A DNA stretch of 6,020 bases from Gemmatimonadota bacterium (GTDB lineage: Bacteria > Latescibacterota > UBA2968 > UBA8231). A program made the position numbers and the translations under genes. How positions within the stretch are numbered: the first letter of the stretch is position 1; each line of letters starts with the position of its first letter. Below, piece after piece: positions 1-4,268 of the stretch. The notes under the pieces are model-generated. The model did not search any database and was not told the origin of the DNA. It worked only from the letters and a program-made list of their open reading frames with translations. The stretch covers positions 1 through 6,020 of the forward strand of contig VXZF01000596.1 in NCBI GenBank assembly GCA_009845645.1, written 5' to 3'.

Positions 1-70
1 GTAGGGCCTGGGCGCGGGTGGGCAGGTCGGCGGAGGATGGATCGCGGGCAGGCAAAAGCAGGGGAGGCAT
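1..70 (-). CDS. Possible N-terminal fragment of an unidentified protein, running off the left edge
   Basis: Reading leftward from an ATG at 70-68, the frame stays open to the window edge for 23 codons and begins MPPLLLPARDPSSADLP. Most codons end in G or C, like the housekeeping genes at the right of the window and unlike the AT-rich small genes nearby, which is the main reason to list it. The frame also stays open upstream of this ATG to beyond position 142 (an in-frame TTG), so the start is not certain. There is no convincing ribosome binding site, only a G-rich run about 10 nt upstream. I do not recognise the protein. The opposite strand is also open here, so this could be chance in GC-rich DNA. 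Confidence 0.25.
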   Translation of the reverse strand, partial: MPPLLLPARDPSSADLPTRAQAL

Positions 71-253
71 GTCCCAATCGGCCCCCCGCCCGCGATTTTT
101 GCTGATTTGTGTCTGCGTGGGTGGCTTACGCCTCAGCCGCAAGATTCCAAAAAAATCAGAATTCGGTGGCCGCTAATCTATAATCAGCTCCCAAACTACT
201 GATCTTCGTAGATCACTCTCCTTTCGGATATAGTTAAGGATATCGCAACGCCG

Positions 254-304
254 GCAGCCGCGACCGCGGCGACCGGCAACTAGGTAGCCGTTTCTTGTAA
301 CGCC
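254..304. repeat. Hairpin-forming dispersed repeat, copy 1
   Basis: This copy aligns with 724-776 over about 50 bases with a few substitutions and small indels; the best conserved parts are GCGGCGACCG and TAGCCGTT-CTTGTAAC. Its left part, with bases 251-253, forms a GC hairpin: GCCGG, a 2x2 internal loop, GCCGCG, then CGCGGC and CCGGC. The stretch 71-400 otherwise holds no gene I can support. On the minus strand the repeat is followed by an AAAGGAG (224-218) that has no open frame after it. The element resembles REP-type intergenic repeats in size and hairpin content, but no family is assigned. Confidence 0.6.
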
Positions 305-400
305 AGCACAGCCGTAGGAAGTTACAATCCGCACTCCGATCCCTCTGATCCCAGAGTATAAACGGTCATGGTTTCAACGAACAGTATAAGTCCGCCTATT

Positions 401-685
401 CTATGAGGGCTTTTTATAAAAGTCAGCTAAGTGGATATCACAATTTTGCGCGATGCCAGTAATGCTATTCTTACCCTTTTTCTCAAGAACCTCTCTCAAG
501 AGACTCTTTTTTGCATCCTCTTCTTCTAAAAGCGTCTTAAGTCGCTCGGGGGTCAATTCAATCTTCTGAATCTCCTTCCGGTGACCGACACCGATTTGAA
601 GTGTGGCGGTAAAGACGACGGGATCTTCCTCGTTTACTATCTTGTTTACTATCTCCTCTATAAGAGCATCGTAGTCCAAGTCCAT
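401..685 (-). CDS. Small charged hypothetical protein (94 aa)
   Basis: Unrecognised. The product is soluble, with no membrane segment or signal peptide. An acidic, probably helical N-terminus (MDLDYDALIEEIVNKIV) is followed by a short strand-like hydrophobic stretch (VVFTATLQI, about residues 23-31), then a charged region rich in Glu and Lys (about 38-72) likely to be helical or coiled. A single Cys lies near the C-terminus. I chose the ATG at 685 because AAAGGA (697-692) sits 6 nt before it; a GTG one codon earlier is too close to that site. It is the last of three closely spaced minus-strand genes, starting 21 nt after the stop of the membrane protein gene at 707-967. Codon use is AT-rich compared with ftsA and ssb. 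A link to its two neighbours is inferred from spacing only. Confidence 0.6.
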   Translation of the reverse strand: MDLDYDALIEEIVNKIVNEEDPVVFTATLQIGVGHRKEIQKIELTPERLKTLLEEEDAKKSLLREVLEKKGKNSITGIAQNCDIHLADFYKKPS

Positions 686-706
686 CACGAATCCTTTCGT
701 TCGGGG

Positions 707-967
707 TTAGGTGACTTTTCCTTTCAGCGGTCGCGATCGCGGCGACCGACAGCTAGTAGCCGTTGCTTGTAACCGCGGGGGGACTATACCTGAACAGAGG
801 CAGGCGAGCAAGATGAGCGTTCCGAGCGCGATAAGGCTAGCAACCTGCATCCCTACCAGCCAGCGAGTCAGCGAGTCTATGCGCCCAATGATCTGGCGGC
901 CCTGCTCGGCTATGGCTTGCTCGATGCGGTCAAGGCGGGCGTTGGTCTGGCGGTTTTGCTCGGTCAA
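707..967 (-). CDS. Small coiled-coil protein with one membrane helix; C-terminus reads into a repeat
   Basis: Unrecognised. The N-terminal half is a heptad-like polar helix (TEQNRQTNARLDRIEQAIAE). One membrane helix follows at about residues 36-60 (WLVGMQVASLIALGTLILLA, then LCSGIV), giving a short membrane-anchored coiled coil. The last 25 or so residues (VPPRLQ to the end) are encoded by the repeat copy at 724-776 and look like read-through of a non-coding repeat, so the original C-terminus may have been replaced. The start is uncertain: TTG at 967 is the first usual start codon, but the same heptad pattern continues upstream in frame (RRLEGIAEQL) to about 1009, and the GAAGG at 985-981 is rather far (13 nt) from TTG. 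The upstream gene stops 26 nt before. It is either an intact small gene with a weak start or a worn fragment of a longer coiled-coil protein. Confidence 0.5.
   Translation of the reverse strand: MTEQNRQTNARLDRIEQAIAEQGRQIIGRIDSLTRWLVGMQVASLIALGTLILLACLCSGIVPPRLQATATSCRSPRSRPLKGKVT
724..776. repeat. Hairpin-forming dispersed repeat, copy 2
   Basis: Partner of the copy at 254-304, in the same orientation. It contains the inverted repeat CGGTCGC / GCGACCG around a 7-base loop and the conserved tail TAGCCGTTGCTTGTAAC. It lies inside the 3' end of the membrane protein reading frame and, on the minus strand, is followed within about 40 nt by the ribosome binding site of the next gene. Copy 1 is likewise followed by an AAAGGAG. 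Both copies can fold into a GC stem although the stem sequence differs, which suggests that the structure matters more than the exact bases. Confidence 0.6.
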
Positions 968-993
968 CTGCTCGGCAATACCTTCTAGCCGTC

Positions 994-1248
994 TTAGGGC
1001 ATCTCTTCTTTATACTTCTCACATCCTAATAAAAAATGGAACCTGCATAGTTGCATTTCCTCACAACTACACGGACCTTTTTTCTCTTCGATAGATCTCT
1101 TGAATAGGCACAGTTTTTTCTCGAACTCTTTTTTCCCCTCCATATCGCCACGCGCAAGGAACTTGTCCTCCATAGAGTCCTTGTATTGCAGAAAGAAAGG
1201 GCATGTCTCCAAATCATCGTTAATACAATAAGAAGTTGGTTCGTTCAT
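994..1248 (-). CDS. Small cysteine-rich hypothetical protein (84 aa)
   Basis: Unrecognised. It has seven Cys in 84 residues (8, 16, 47, 60, 62, 68, 76) with a His at 71. The C-terminal group C60-x-C62-x5-C68-xx-H71-x4-C76 and the N-terminal C8/C16 could together hold one or two metal ions. The middle (about 24-57) is strongly charged and helical (EDKFLARGDMEGKKEFEKK). There is no signal peptide or membrane segment, so a cytosolic reduced metal-binding protein is likelier than an exported disulfide protein; this is inference. The ATG at 1248 has GAGG (1257-1254) about 5 nt upstream. It is the first of three minus-strand genes and lies just outside the left 29-bp inverted repeat (1278-1306), whose outward reading contains a TATAAG that could serve as a -10 box. 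Codon use is AT-rich. Confidence 0.62.
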   Translation of the reverse strand: MNEPTSYCINDDLETCPFFLQYKDSMEDKFLARGDMEGKKEFEKKLCLFKRSIEEKKGPCSCEEMQLCRFHFLLGCEKYKEEMP

Positions 1249-1277
1249 TTGATCCTCGGAAGTGGGGTAGTGAGAAA

Positions 1278-1306
1278 AAAAGGGACTTATATCCCTGAGT
1301 GCCCAA
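1278..1306 (+). repeat. Left copy of the 29-bp perfect inverted repeat
   Basis: Its exact reverse complement is at 1838-1866. Each copy contains GGGACTTATATCCC, which read outward gives GGGATATAAG, a sequence with a near-consensus -10 hexamer (TATAAG). In this copy the outward direction points at the Cys-rich gene starting at 1248. Confidence 0.9.
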
Positions 1307-1328
1307 TATCTATATACAGGAGAGAGAA

Positions 1329-1487
1329 ATGGATATGTTCAATAATTTTTGCAGAATTGAATTTCGCAGGATGTGTATTATATGGCGTGGGATCAAGAAG
1401 TCTTACAGGAACCTTCTATCTATTTTCGGAGTCAACCACTGCCTGAATAATAAGAAAAAAGACAATAACACCAAGCCCAAACCATAG
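1329..1487 (+). CDS. Possible small basic protein (52 aa), antisense overlap with the membrane gene
   Basis: Unrecognised. The reason to list it is its start: ATG at 1329 is preceded by AGGAG (1318-1322) at 6 nt, as good as any site in the window. The product begins MDMFNNFCRIEFRRMCII, is rich in Arg and Lys, and ends in a Lys/Asn/Pro tail that is the antisense of the membrane gene's C-terminal codons (shared bases 1416-1487). It lies wholly within the inverted-repeat segment. The opposite-strand membrane gene has the stronger protein-like pattern in the shared bases, so this ORF may be chance. It could also be a short regulatory or toxic peptide, but nothing beyond the start site argues for that. 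Confidence 0.22.
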   Translation: MDMFNNFCRIEFRRMCIIWRGIKKSYRNLLSIFGVNHCLNNKKKDNNTKPKP

Positions 1488-1727
1488 GCCAAAATGAACA
1501 TCTTTGCCAAGTAGAATCAAAACAACAAAGGACAAGAACACAATAAAACAAAAGAGCCAAGCTAATAAGATGGGTATTGTAGTGCCTAAATTCGACAGTT
1601 CTGATAGGGCTGTTATTATTTTCTCTCTGGATTTTTGGAAACAGAGACTTGCAATTATGGAGCCGATGGCACTTATAACAACCAGAATCAATATGCCTTC
1701 TATCGTTATTTCTTCAATCGCAGGAAT
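1416..1727 (-). CDS. Small three-helix membrane protein, probably starting at an ATT codon
   Basis: Unrecognised inner-membrane protein. From the chosen start it has about 103 residues: a short acidic N-terminus (IPAIEEITIEGI), helix 1 (LILVVISAIGSIIASLCF), a polar stretch of about 20 residues (QKSREKIITALSELSNLG), helix 2 (IPILLAWLFCFIVFLSFVVL), a short loop (GKDVHFG) and helix 3 (LWFGLGVIVFFLIIQAVV), ending VDSENR. Start choice: a strong GGAGG (1738-1734) sits 6 nt before an in-frame ATT at 1727, while the first ordinary start, TTG at 1691, has no ribosome binding site and would cut off the acidic leader. An out-of-frame ATG at 1740 opens only an 8-codon frame. The gene is AT-rich, the only clear gene between the 29-bp inverted repeats, and preceded by hairpins that could attenuate its transcription. 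Short multi-helix proteins in mobile segments are often immunity, holin-like or stress proteins; nothing here decides between these. Confidence 0.55.
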   Translation of the reverse strand: MPAIEEITIEGILILVVISAIGSIIASLCFQKSREKIITALSELSNLGTTIPILLAWLFCFIVFLSFVVLILLGKDVHFGLWFGLGVIVFFLIIQAVVDSENR

Positions 1728-1778
1728 ATCGCACCTCCATAAGTTATAGACGCCGGGTAGGGTTTGAATGGGAATGAA

Positions 1779-1806
1779 AGCCCGCCACTCTAAGGGTGGC
1801 GGGGCT
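1779..1806 (-). terminator. GC hairpin upstream of the small membrane protein gene, possible terminator or attenuator
   Basis: AGCC plus CGCCAC (1779-1788) pairs with GTGGCG (1796-1801) and GGCT (1803-1806), with one bulged base at 1802 and a 7-base loop. On the minus strand the stem is followed by TTTCATT, a mediocre T tract; on the plus strand by TGTTATGTTTT. It lies about 50 bases upstream of the membrane gene start, inside the inverted-repeat segment, so on the minus strand it would act as an attenuator or insulate the gene from upstream transcription. Confidence 0.4.
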
Positions 1807-1837
1807 GTTATGTTTTAACTGATTGTTTTTATTTAGC

Positions 1838-1866
1838 TTGGGCACTCAGGGATATAAGTCCCTTTT
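1838..1866 (-). repeat. Right copy of the 29-bp perfect inverted repeat
   Basis: Exact reverse complement of 1278-1306. Its outer edge abuts the T tract of the attenuator-like hairpin at 1867-1888, so the leader-like structure lies immediately outside the element. Confidence 0.9.
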
Positions 1867-1888
1867 AAAAAGGCTTCTATAGAGCCTT
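1867..1888 (-). terminator. Small intrinsic terminator-like hairpin ending at the inverted repeat
   Basis: On the minus strand AAGGCT (1888-1883) pairs with AGCCTT (1875-1870) around a 7-base loop and runs into TTT at 1869-1867, giving five T in a row after AGCC. The stem is short, so it would be a weak terminator. Its 5' arm overlaps the 3' arm of a competing upstream hairpin (1885-1907), and the stop codon of a 23-codon ORF lies in its loop. Confidence 0.4.
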
Positions 1889-1948
1889 GGCATGTATTTT
1901 GCCAAGGGGGTCTTCTATTATCCGGTGTCGGCGCGCGTCCTCAGCCAT
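1877..1948 (-). CDS. Possible leader peptide or truncated gene start (23 aa)
   Basis: ATG at 1948-1946 is preceded by AAGGA (1960-1956) at 7 nt and opens 23 codons, beginning MAEDARRHRIIEDPLGK and ending with TAG at 1879-1877. The peptide looks protein-like, with an Arg-Arg-His-Arg cluster at residues 6-9. The second half of the frame encodes the hairpin 1885-1907 and its stop is in the loop of the terminator-like hairpin 1867-1888, the arrangement expected of a transcription-attenuation leader peptide. The alternative is the surviving N-terminus of a gene cut off where the inverted-repeat segment begins at 1866. I see no continuation of the frame on the far side of that segment. Confidence 0.3.
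   Translation of the reverse strand: MAEDARRHRIIEDPLGKIHAKAL
1885..1907 (-). promoter_or_regulatory. Hairpin competing with the adjacent terminator (antiterminator-like)
   Basis: On the minus strand CCTTGGC (1907-1901) pairs perfectly with GCCAAGG (1891-1885) around a 9-base A-rich loop. The last four bases, AAGG, are also the start of the terminator stem at 1888-1883, so the two structures cannot form together. It forms first during transcription and would favour read-through. It lies inside the 23-codon ORF, so translation would open it. Confidence 0.4.
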
Positions 1949-1983
1949 CGTCTTATCCTTATAGAGTCCTAGAGTCCGCACAA

Positions 1984-2037
1984 AAAGCCCCGACAGTTGC
2001 AACCAGAGTCCCAAGGGATTCTGCTGTCGAGGGCTTT
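1984..2037 (-). terminator. Long hairpin terminator, likely for the small gene at 2185-2373
   Basis: AAAGCCC and CGACAG (1984-1996) pair with CTGTCG (2024-2029) and GGGCTTT (2031-2037), 13 pairs with one bulged base (2030). The loop contains a second stem, CCAGAG-type bases 2004-2012 with 2015-2023. On the minus strand the stem runs into TTTTTGTG (1986-1979), a usable T tract. It is about 150 bases downstream of the small gene on the same strand. An 11-bp perfect inverted repeat (2000-2010 with 2066-2076) links its loop to upstream bases, so the 3' end of that transcript may have a second fold. The stretch 2077-2184 otherwise shows nothing I can name. Confidence 0.5.
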
Positions 2038-2184
2038 CACTGCTTAGCTATGGACAGGGGCGAGAGACTCTGGTTGTAGGTAACGTCCCCGTGACCTCGG
2101 TGCAATCACGCCGCCGGCCGCTACGTAGTGAGCATCCTGCGGCCTTAGCCGTCTTCTATTGTTCCAGTTCAGCAGCGTATTTCG

Positions 2185-2373
2185 TCATTGCTCGGTGAAG
2201 CCTGCGCTTGCAAGTGTCGCAGAGGTTCTCTCGCCGGTTCCTACCCTAAGGTCCTCCACCCTAGTCCCTGCTGCGGCAAAGTGCTTGCAATCAATATAGA
2301 TATGATAATACGAGCTGCCTTTTAAGTGGTATGCCTTTGATTTTAGTAGTGCCTCAATCGAGTCTCTATCCAC
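2185..2373 (-). CDS. Small hypothetical protein (62 aa), GTG start with perfect ribosome binding site
   Basis: Unrecognised. The start is well supported: GTG at 2373 is preceded by AAGGAGG (2386-2380) at 6 nt. The product begins with a charged helix (MDRDSIEALLKSKAYHLK), continues with a strand-like aromatic stretch (SSYYHIYIDCKHF, about residues 20-32) and then a small-residue C-terminal half (AAAGTRVEDLRVGTGERTS). No membrane helix or signal peptide is seen. The YHIYIDCKHF stretch resembles a beta strand of a small alpha/beta domain, but I cannot place the family; length and ending may reflect truncation. It is monocistronic on this strand: the bidirectional terminator 2463-2497 lies upstream and the long hairpin 1984-2037 downstream. 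A TATATA at about 2425-2430 could be its -10 box, without a good -35. Confidence 0.58.
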   Translation of the reverse strand: MDRDSIEALLKSKAYHLKGSSYYHIYIDCKHFAAAGTRVEDLRVGTGERTSATLASAGFTEQ

Positions 2374-2462
2374 GGTTTTCCTCCTTGGGCTACTTTCTCC
2401 GTCGTTAGGATACTCCCGATAAACCCGTATATATTTCTTTGACGAGAACTGTTTTTTTAAAG

Positions 2463-2497
2463 AAAACTCCCGTGCCGGGATTTAGCACGGGAGTTTT
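2463..2497. terminator. Strong bidirectional intrinsic terminator
   Basis: AAAACTCCCGTGC (2463-2475) is the exact reverse complement of 2485-2497, a 13-bp stem with a 9-base loop. The A run on one side and TTTT on the other make it work in both directions. On the minus strand it ends transcription coming from tRNA-Thr (and ftsA), separating that unit from the small gene at 2185-2373. Between it and the tRNA (2498-2629) I see only a weak imperfect inverted repeat (2537-2545 with 2593-2601). Confidence 0.85.
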
Positions 2498-2629
2498 CGG
2501 TTCTCTCAGATCTCAAAGGGTCTCACGACCGAATAGCGACAGCAGTTTGAACAGCCTACTTTTGGTGACATAGTGGTGATATGATTTTTTCGCTGCTATC
2601 GTCTAATTGTCATAAGTCCTTGTTTTTAT

Positions 2630-2705
2630 TGGAGCCGCCACCCGGACTCGAACCGGGGACCTACTCATTACGAGTGAGTTGCTCTACCAGCTGAGCTATG
2701 GCGGC
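2630..2705 (-). tRNA. tRNA-Thr (anticodon CGT)
   Basis: A full cloverleaf is present: acceptor GCCGCCA with TGGCGGC, D-stem GCTC/GAGC, anticodon stem ACTCA/TGAGT around loop CTCGTAA, five-base variable loop, T-stem CCCGG/CCGGG with loop TTCGAGT. The discriminator is T and the 3' CCA is encoded (2632-2630). Anticodon CGT (plus-strand bases 2670-2672) reads ACG, charged with threonine. It follows ftsA by 68 bases on the same strand but has its own promoter at 2749-2721; transcription ends at the hairpin 2463-2497. Confidence 0.98.
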
Positions 2706-2720
2706 TATGCTGTGCAGTAG

Positions 2721-2749
2721 AAACTAGGTGGAGCTAGTTACGGTGTCAA
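2721..2749 (-). promoter_or_regulatory. Sigma70-type promoter for tRNA-Thr
   Basis: On the minus strand a consensus -35 TTGACA (2749-2744) is followed after exactly 17 bases by TAGTTT (2726-2721), which matches three of six -10 positions. The mature tRNA 5' end is 15 bases further, leaving a short 5' leader for RNase P. A 6-bp inverted repeat (AACTAG at 2722-2727 with CTAGTT at 2734-2739) overlaps the -10 region. Confidence 0.6.
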
Positions 2750-2773
2750 GAACAGCTTCGGTTTGCGTCGCTA

Positions 2774-3988
2774 TTAAAAGAAATTGAACAGCTTGCCCAA
2801 CGCATGGGCAAAGCCATTGCGAGGCCGGTCGGCCTCGTGCGACTCGACGGGAGCACCGTGTTCGTTGGCGACAAAGCGCAACAGGCCGATCGCGGTAGCA
2901 TAGCTGGGGTCGCTGACCTCGGTGGGGGCGATTGCGTTTTGGGGGACGCCAATGCGGACTTGGTGGCCGAGCACCTCCTCGGCGAGTGGCGCGACCTGGT
3001 CGAGCAAGGCCCCGCCGCCGGTGAGGACGATGCCAGCGGCTAAGCGGTTGTTGTAGGAACTGTTGATGAGGGCTTGGCGCACGTATTCAAAAATCTCGCG
3101 CTGTCGCGCTTCAATGACCGCGCTGACCTGCTGCTTAGTTAAGGTACAGGTGCGGCCGGCGGTCGTGTGGTACGTGACAGTCTCGTCGCCGTCTTCCCCG
3201 GGACAGCCAACGCTGCCAAAGCGGCATTTGAGCTTCTCGGCTTCGCGGATGGGGATACTTAAGACGACCGAGAGATCGCGCGTTATATCGTCGCCCCCCA
3301 GCGGAATTTCCTCTAGGTGCCGCATCGGACCTAGGAACACGGCGAGATCGCAGGTGCCAGCTCCGAGATCGAGCAAGGCCACACCCATGTCGCGCTCGTC
3401 TTGGGACAAGGTAGCATGGGCCACGCCCACGCTTTCGAGGACGACGCCGACGATTTCAACGCCAGCTTTGGAAGCCGCGTGGCGGAAGGCCGTGCATAGA
3501 TGCTCGGCCACGGAAACGGTCAACACCTCGATTGACAGGCGATTGCCGTGCAGCCAGAGCGGGTTTTGTACTGGCTCGCCATCGACGGCATAGCTTTGGA
3601 CGAAGCGATGCATCACCATCTGGTCCTCGGCGACTTGTTCCTGCGCGACGGCAAGTAGAGCGCGGTCCCGATCCTCTTCGGAGATAGGGTTGGAGGCACC
3701 CGAGATGCCCACTGTGCTGTAATTCGTCTGGATGTTGATGCCTTCGCCGGCCATGCCGAGATAGGCTCCAGCGATTTTGAGGCCAGTCGAGCGTTCAGCT
3801 TCAGTGAGGGCCGCGTGGATGGACTCTGCTACTTGGGGCATGTCGATGACGGCGCTGCGGCGCAGACCCGTGCAGGGGCTTTGCCCCAAGCCCAAAATTT
3901 TGACTTGGGAATTGTTTTGCACCTCGCCGACTAGGCATAGAACTTTTGAGGCACCAACATCGAGAACGACGACGGGGGATCCAGCCAT
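2774..3988 (-). CDS. ftsA: Cell division protein FtsA
   Basis: Actin-like ATPase that tethers FtsZ to the inner membrane and recruits the divisome. All family landmarks are visible in the 404 residues: phosphate-1 loop LDVGASKV (9-16), the FtsA-specific 1C domain (roughly 85-160), phosphate-2 loop LLDLGAGTCDLAVF (205-218), GGDDIT (231-236), adenosine motif VLTGGGALL (321-329), PSYATAIGLL (361-370) and a C-terminal amphipathic membrane-targeting helix (GFAHALGKLFNFF). Length is normal for the family. ATG at 3988 has AAGGGA (4002-3997) 8 nt upstream. Two loops differ slightly from the common form: GAGTC where GGGTT is usual, and VGASK for IGTSK. ftsZ is not next to it: downstream are a tRNA and a terminator, upstream a divergent ssb. 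So ftsA sits outside the usual division cluster and has its own promoter and long leader. Confidence 0.97.
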   Translation of the reverse strand: MAGSPVVVLDVGASKVLCLVGEVQNNSQVKILGLGQSPCTGLRRSAVIDMPQVAESIHAALTEAERSTGLKIAGAYLGMAGEGINIQTNYSTVGISGASNPISEEDRDRALLAVAQEQVAEDQMVMHRFVQSYAVDGEPVQNPLWLHGNRLSIEVLTVSVAEHLCTAFRHAASKAGVEIVGVVLESVGVAHATLSQDERDMGVALLDLGAGTCDLAVFLGPMRHLEEIPLGGDDITRDLSVVLSIPIREAEKLKCRFGSVGCPGEDGDETVTYHTTAGRTCTLTKQQVSAVIEARQREIFEYVRQALINSSYNNRLAAGIVLTGGGALLDQVAPLAEEVLGHQVRIGVPQNAIAPTEVSDPSYATAIGLLRFVANEHGAPVESHEADRPRNGFAHALGKLFNFF

Positions 3989-4074
3989 GGTTGGCGTCCC
4001 TTCTTTCTAAGCGCAGTCGTAAAATGCAGCGCAATAGGAGCAAGACGAGGACGTATTGGGAGGGGGAGGAAAGC

Positions 4075-4135
4075 TACCGCCTAGCGGTAAAGATGAGACG
4101 GATTGGGGCACTCGGCCCCTAAGTACCAGTACTTA
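4075..4135 (-). promoter_or_regulatory. Three consecutive hairpins in the predicted ftsA leader
   Basis: In minus-strand order the leader contains TAAGTAC/GTACTTA (4135-4120, 16-base near-perfect palindrome), then directly GGGGC/GCCCC (4119-4105, 5-base loop), then TACCGC/GCGGTA (4089-4075, 3-base loop). The first may be a DNA operator, since it is a palindrome; all three could be RNA hairpins. None has a T tract, so they are not intrinsic terminators. The rest of 4011-4344 holds the promoters described separately. Confidence 0.4.
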
Positions 4136-4196
4136 CAGCGCCAGACAAAGGGGGAAGTCGGCCTACCGTAAACACTTTAATAGTTAAGGATATGGA

Positions 4197-4225
4197 AGAA
4201 TAGGAAAGCCGCCGGAGAAAGTCAA
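4197..4225 (-). promoter_or_regulatory. Predicted sigma70-type promoter for ftsA
   Basis: On the minus strand TTGACT (4225-4220) is followed after 17 bases by TATTCT (4202-4197), four of six -10 matches. Transcription would start near 4190, about 200 bases before the ftsA ATG. It lies back to back with the ssb promoter, with 23 bases between the two -35 boxes. Confidence 0.45.
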
Positions 4226-4241
4226 GCCCGACGAGGGCTAG

Positions 4242-4268
4242 GCTGGCCTTGACTAGGCCAAGGCCAGC
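4242..4268. promoter_or_regulatory. Inverted repeat over the ssb promoter (operator candidate)
   Basis: GCTGGCCTT (4242-4250) is the exact reverse complement of AAGGCCAGC (4260-4268), with a 9-base spacer. It covers the -35 box and most of the spacer of the ssb promoter, where a bound repressor would block polymerase. It does not match the usual SOS boxes I know (CTG-N10-CAG or GAAC-N4-GTTC), so no regulator is named. Confidence 0.4.

Larger units (their letters stand above)
1278..1866. mobile_element. Candidate small mobile element bounded by perfect 29-bp inverted repeats, carrying a membrane protein gene
   Basis: The 29 bases at 1278-1306 are the exact reverse complement of 1838-1866, with 531 bases between them. 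The ends read GGGACTTATATCCCTGAG inward after an A run. Terminal repeats this long and perfect are typical of insertion sequences and their non-autonomous derivatives. No transposase is present: the interior holds a three-helix membrane protein gene, a hairpin and a possible small plus-strand ORF. A target-site duplication cannot be called because both flanks are A runs (AAA on each side at most). Alternatives are an invertible segment or a pair of regulatory sites. I do not recognise the terminal sequence as a named family. Confidence 0.4.

Noticed and set aside
196..224. Ribosome binding site AAAGGAG followed by GTG and six codons on the minus strand
   Set aside because: The GTG is only 1 base from the site and the frame closes after six codons. 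It is probably a remnant or chance, so not annotated as a gene.
711..1094. A 127-codon plus-strand open frame
   Set aside because: It is antisense to the coiled-coil membrane gene, has no ribosome binding site, and shows no domain pattern.
254..2160. Integron cassette array with attC sites between small genes
   Set aside because: The repeats are GC hairpins without the paired RYYYAAC/GTTRRRY core sites, and all genes run on the same strand as simple operon neighbours.
1900..2160. Known structured RNAs (tmRNA, SRP RNA, RNase P RNA, 6S)
   Set aside because: None of their conserved cores is present: no tRNA-like 3' end, no SRP GGAA tetraloop context and no RNase P conserved blocks.
400..2630. 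Genomic island integrated at the tRNA-Thr 3' end
   Set aside because: The AT-rich small-gene block lies on the correct side of the tRNA, but I find no second copy of the tRNA 3' end and no integrase in the window. A strong terminator also separates them.
3063..3593. A 176-codon plus-strand open frame
   Set aside because: It is antisense to ftsA, whose motifs are unmistakable. The frame is open because of GC-rich codons and the product is Ser/Arg/Pro-rich without any pattern.
230..4193. 14-base exact direct match ATAGTTAAGGATAT at 230-243 and 4180-4193
   Set aside because: A match this long is only mildly unexpected in 6 kb on two strands, and the contexts differ: one lies next to an orphan ribosome binding site, the other near the ftsA start site.
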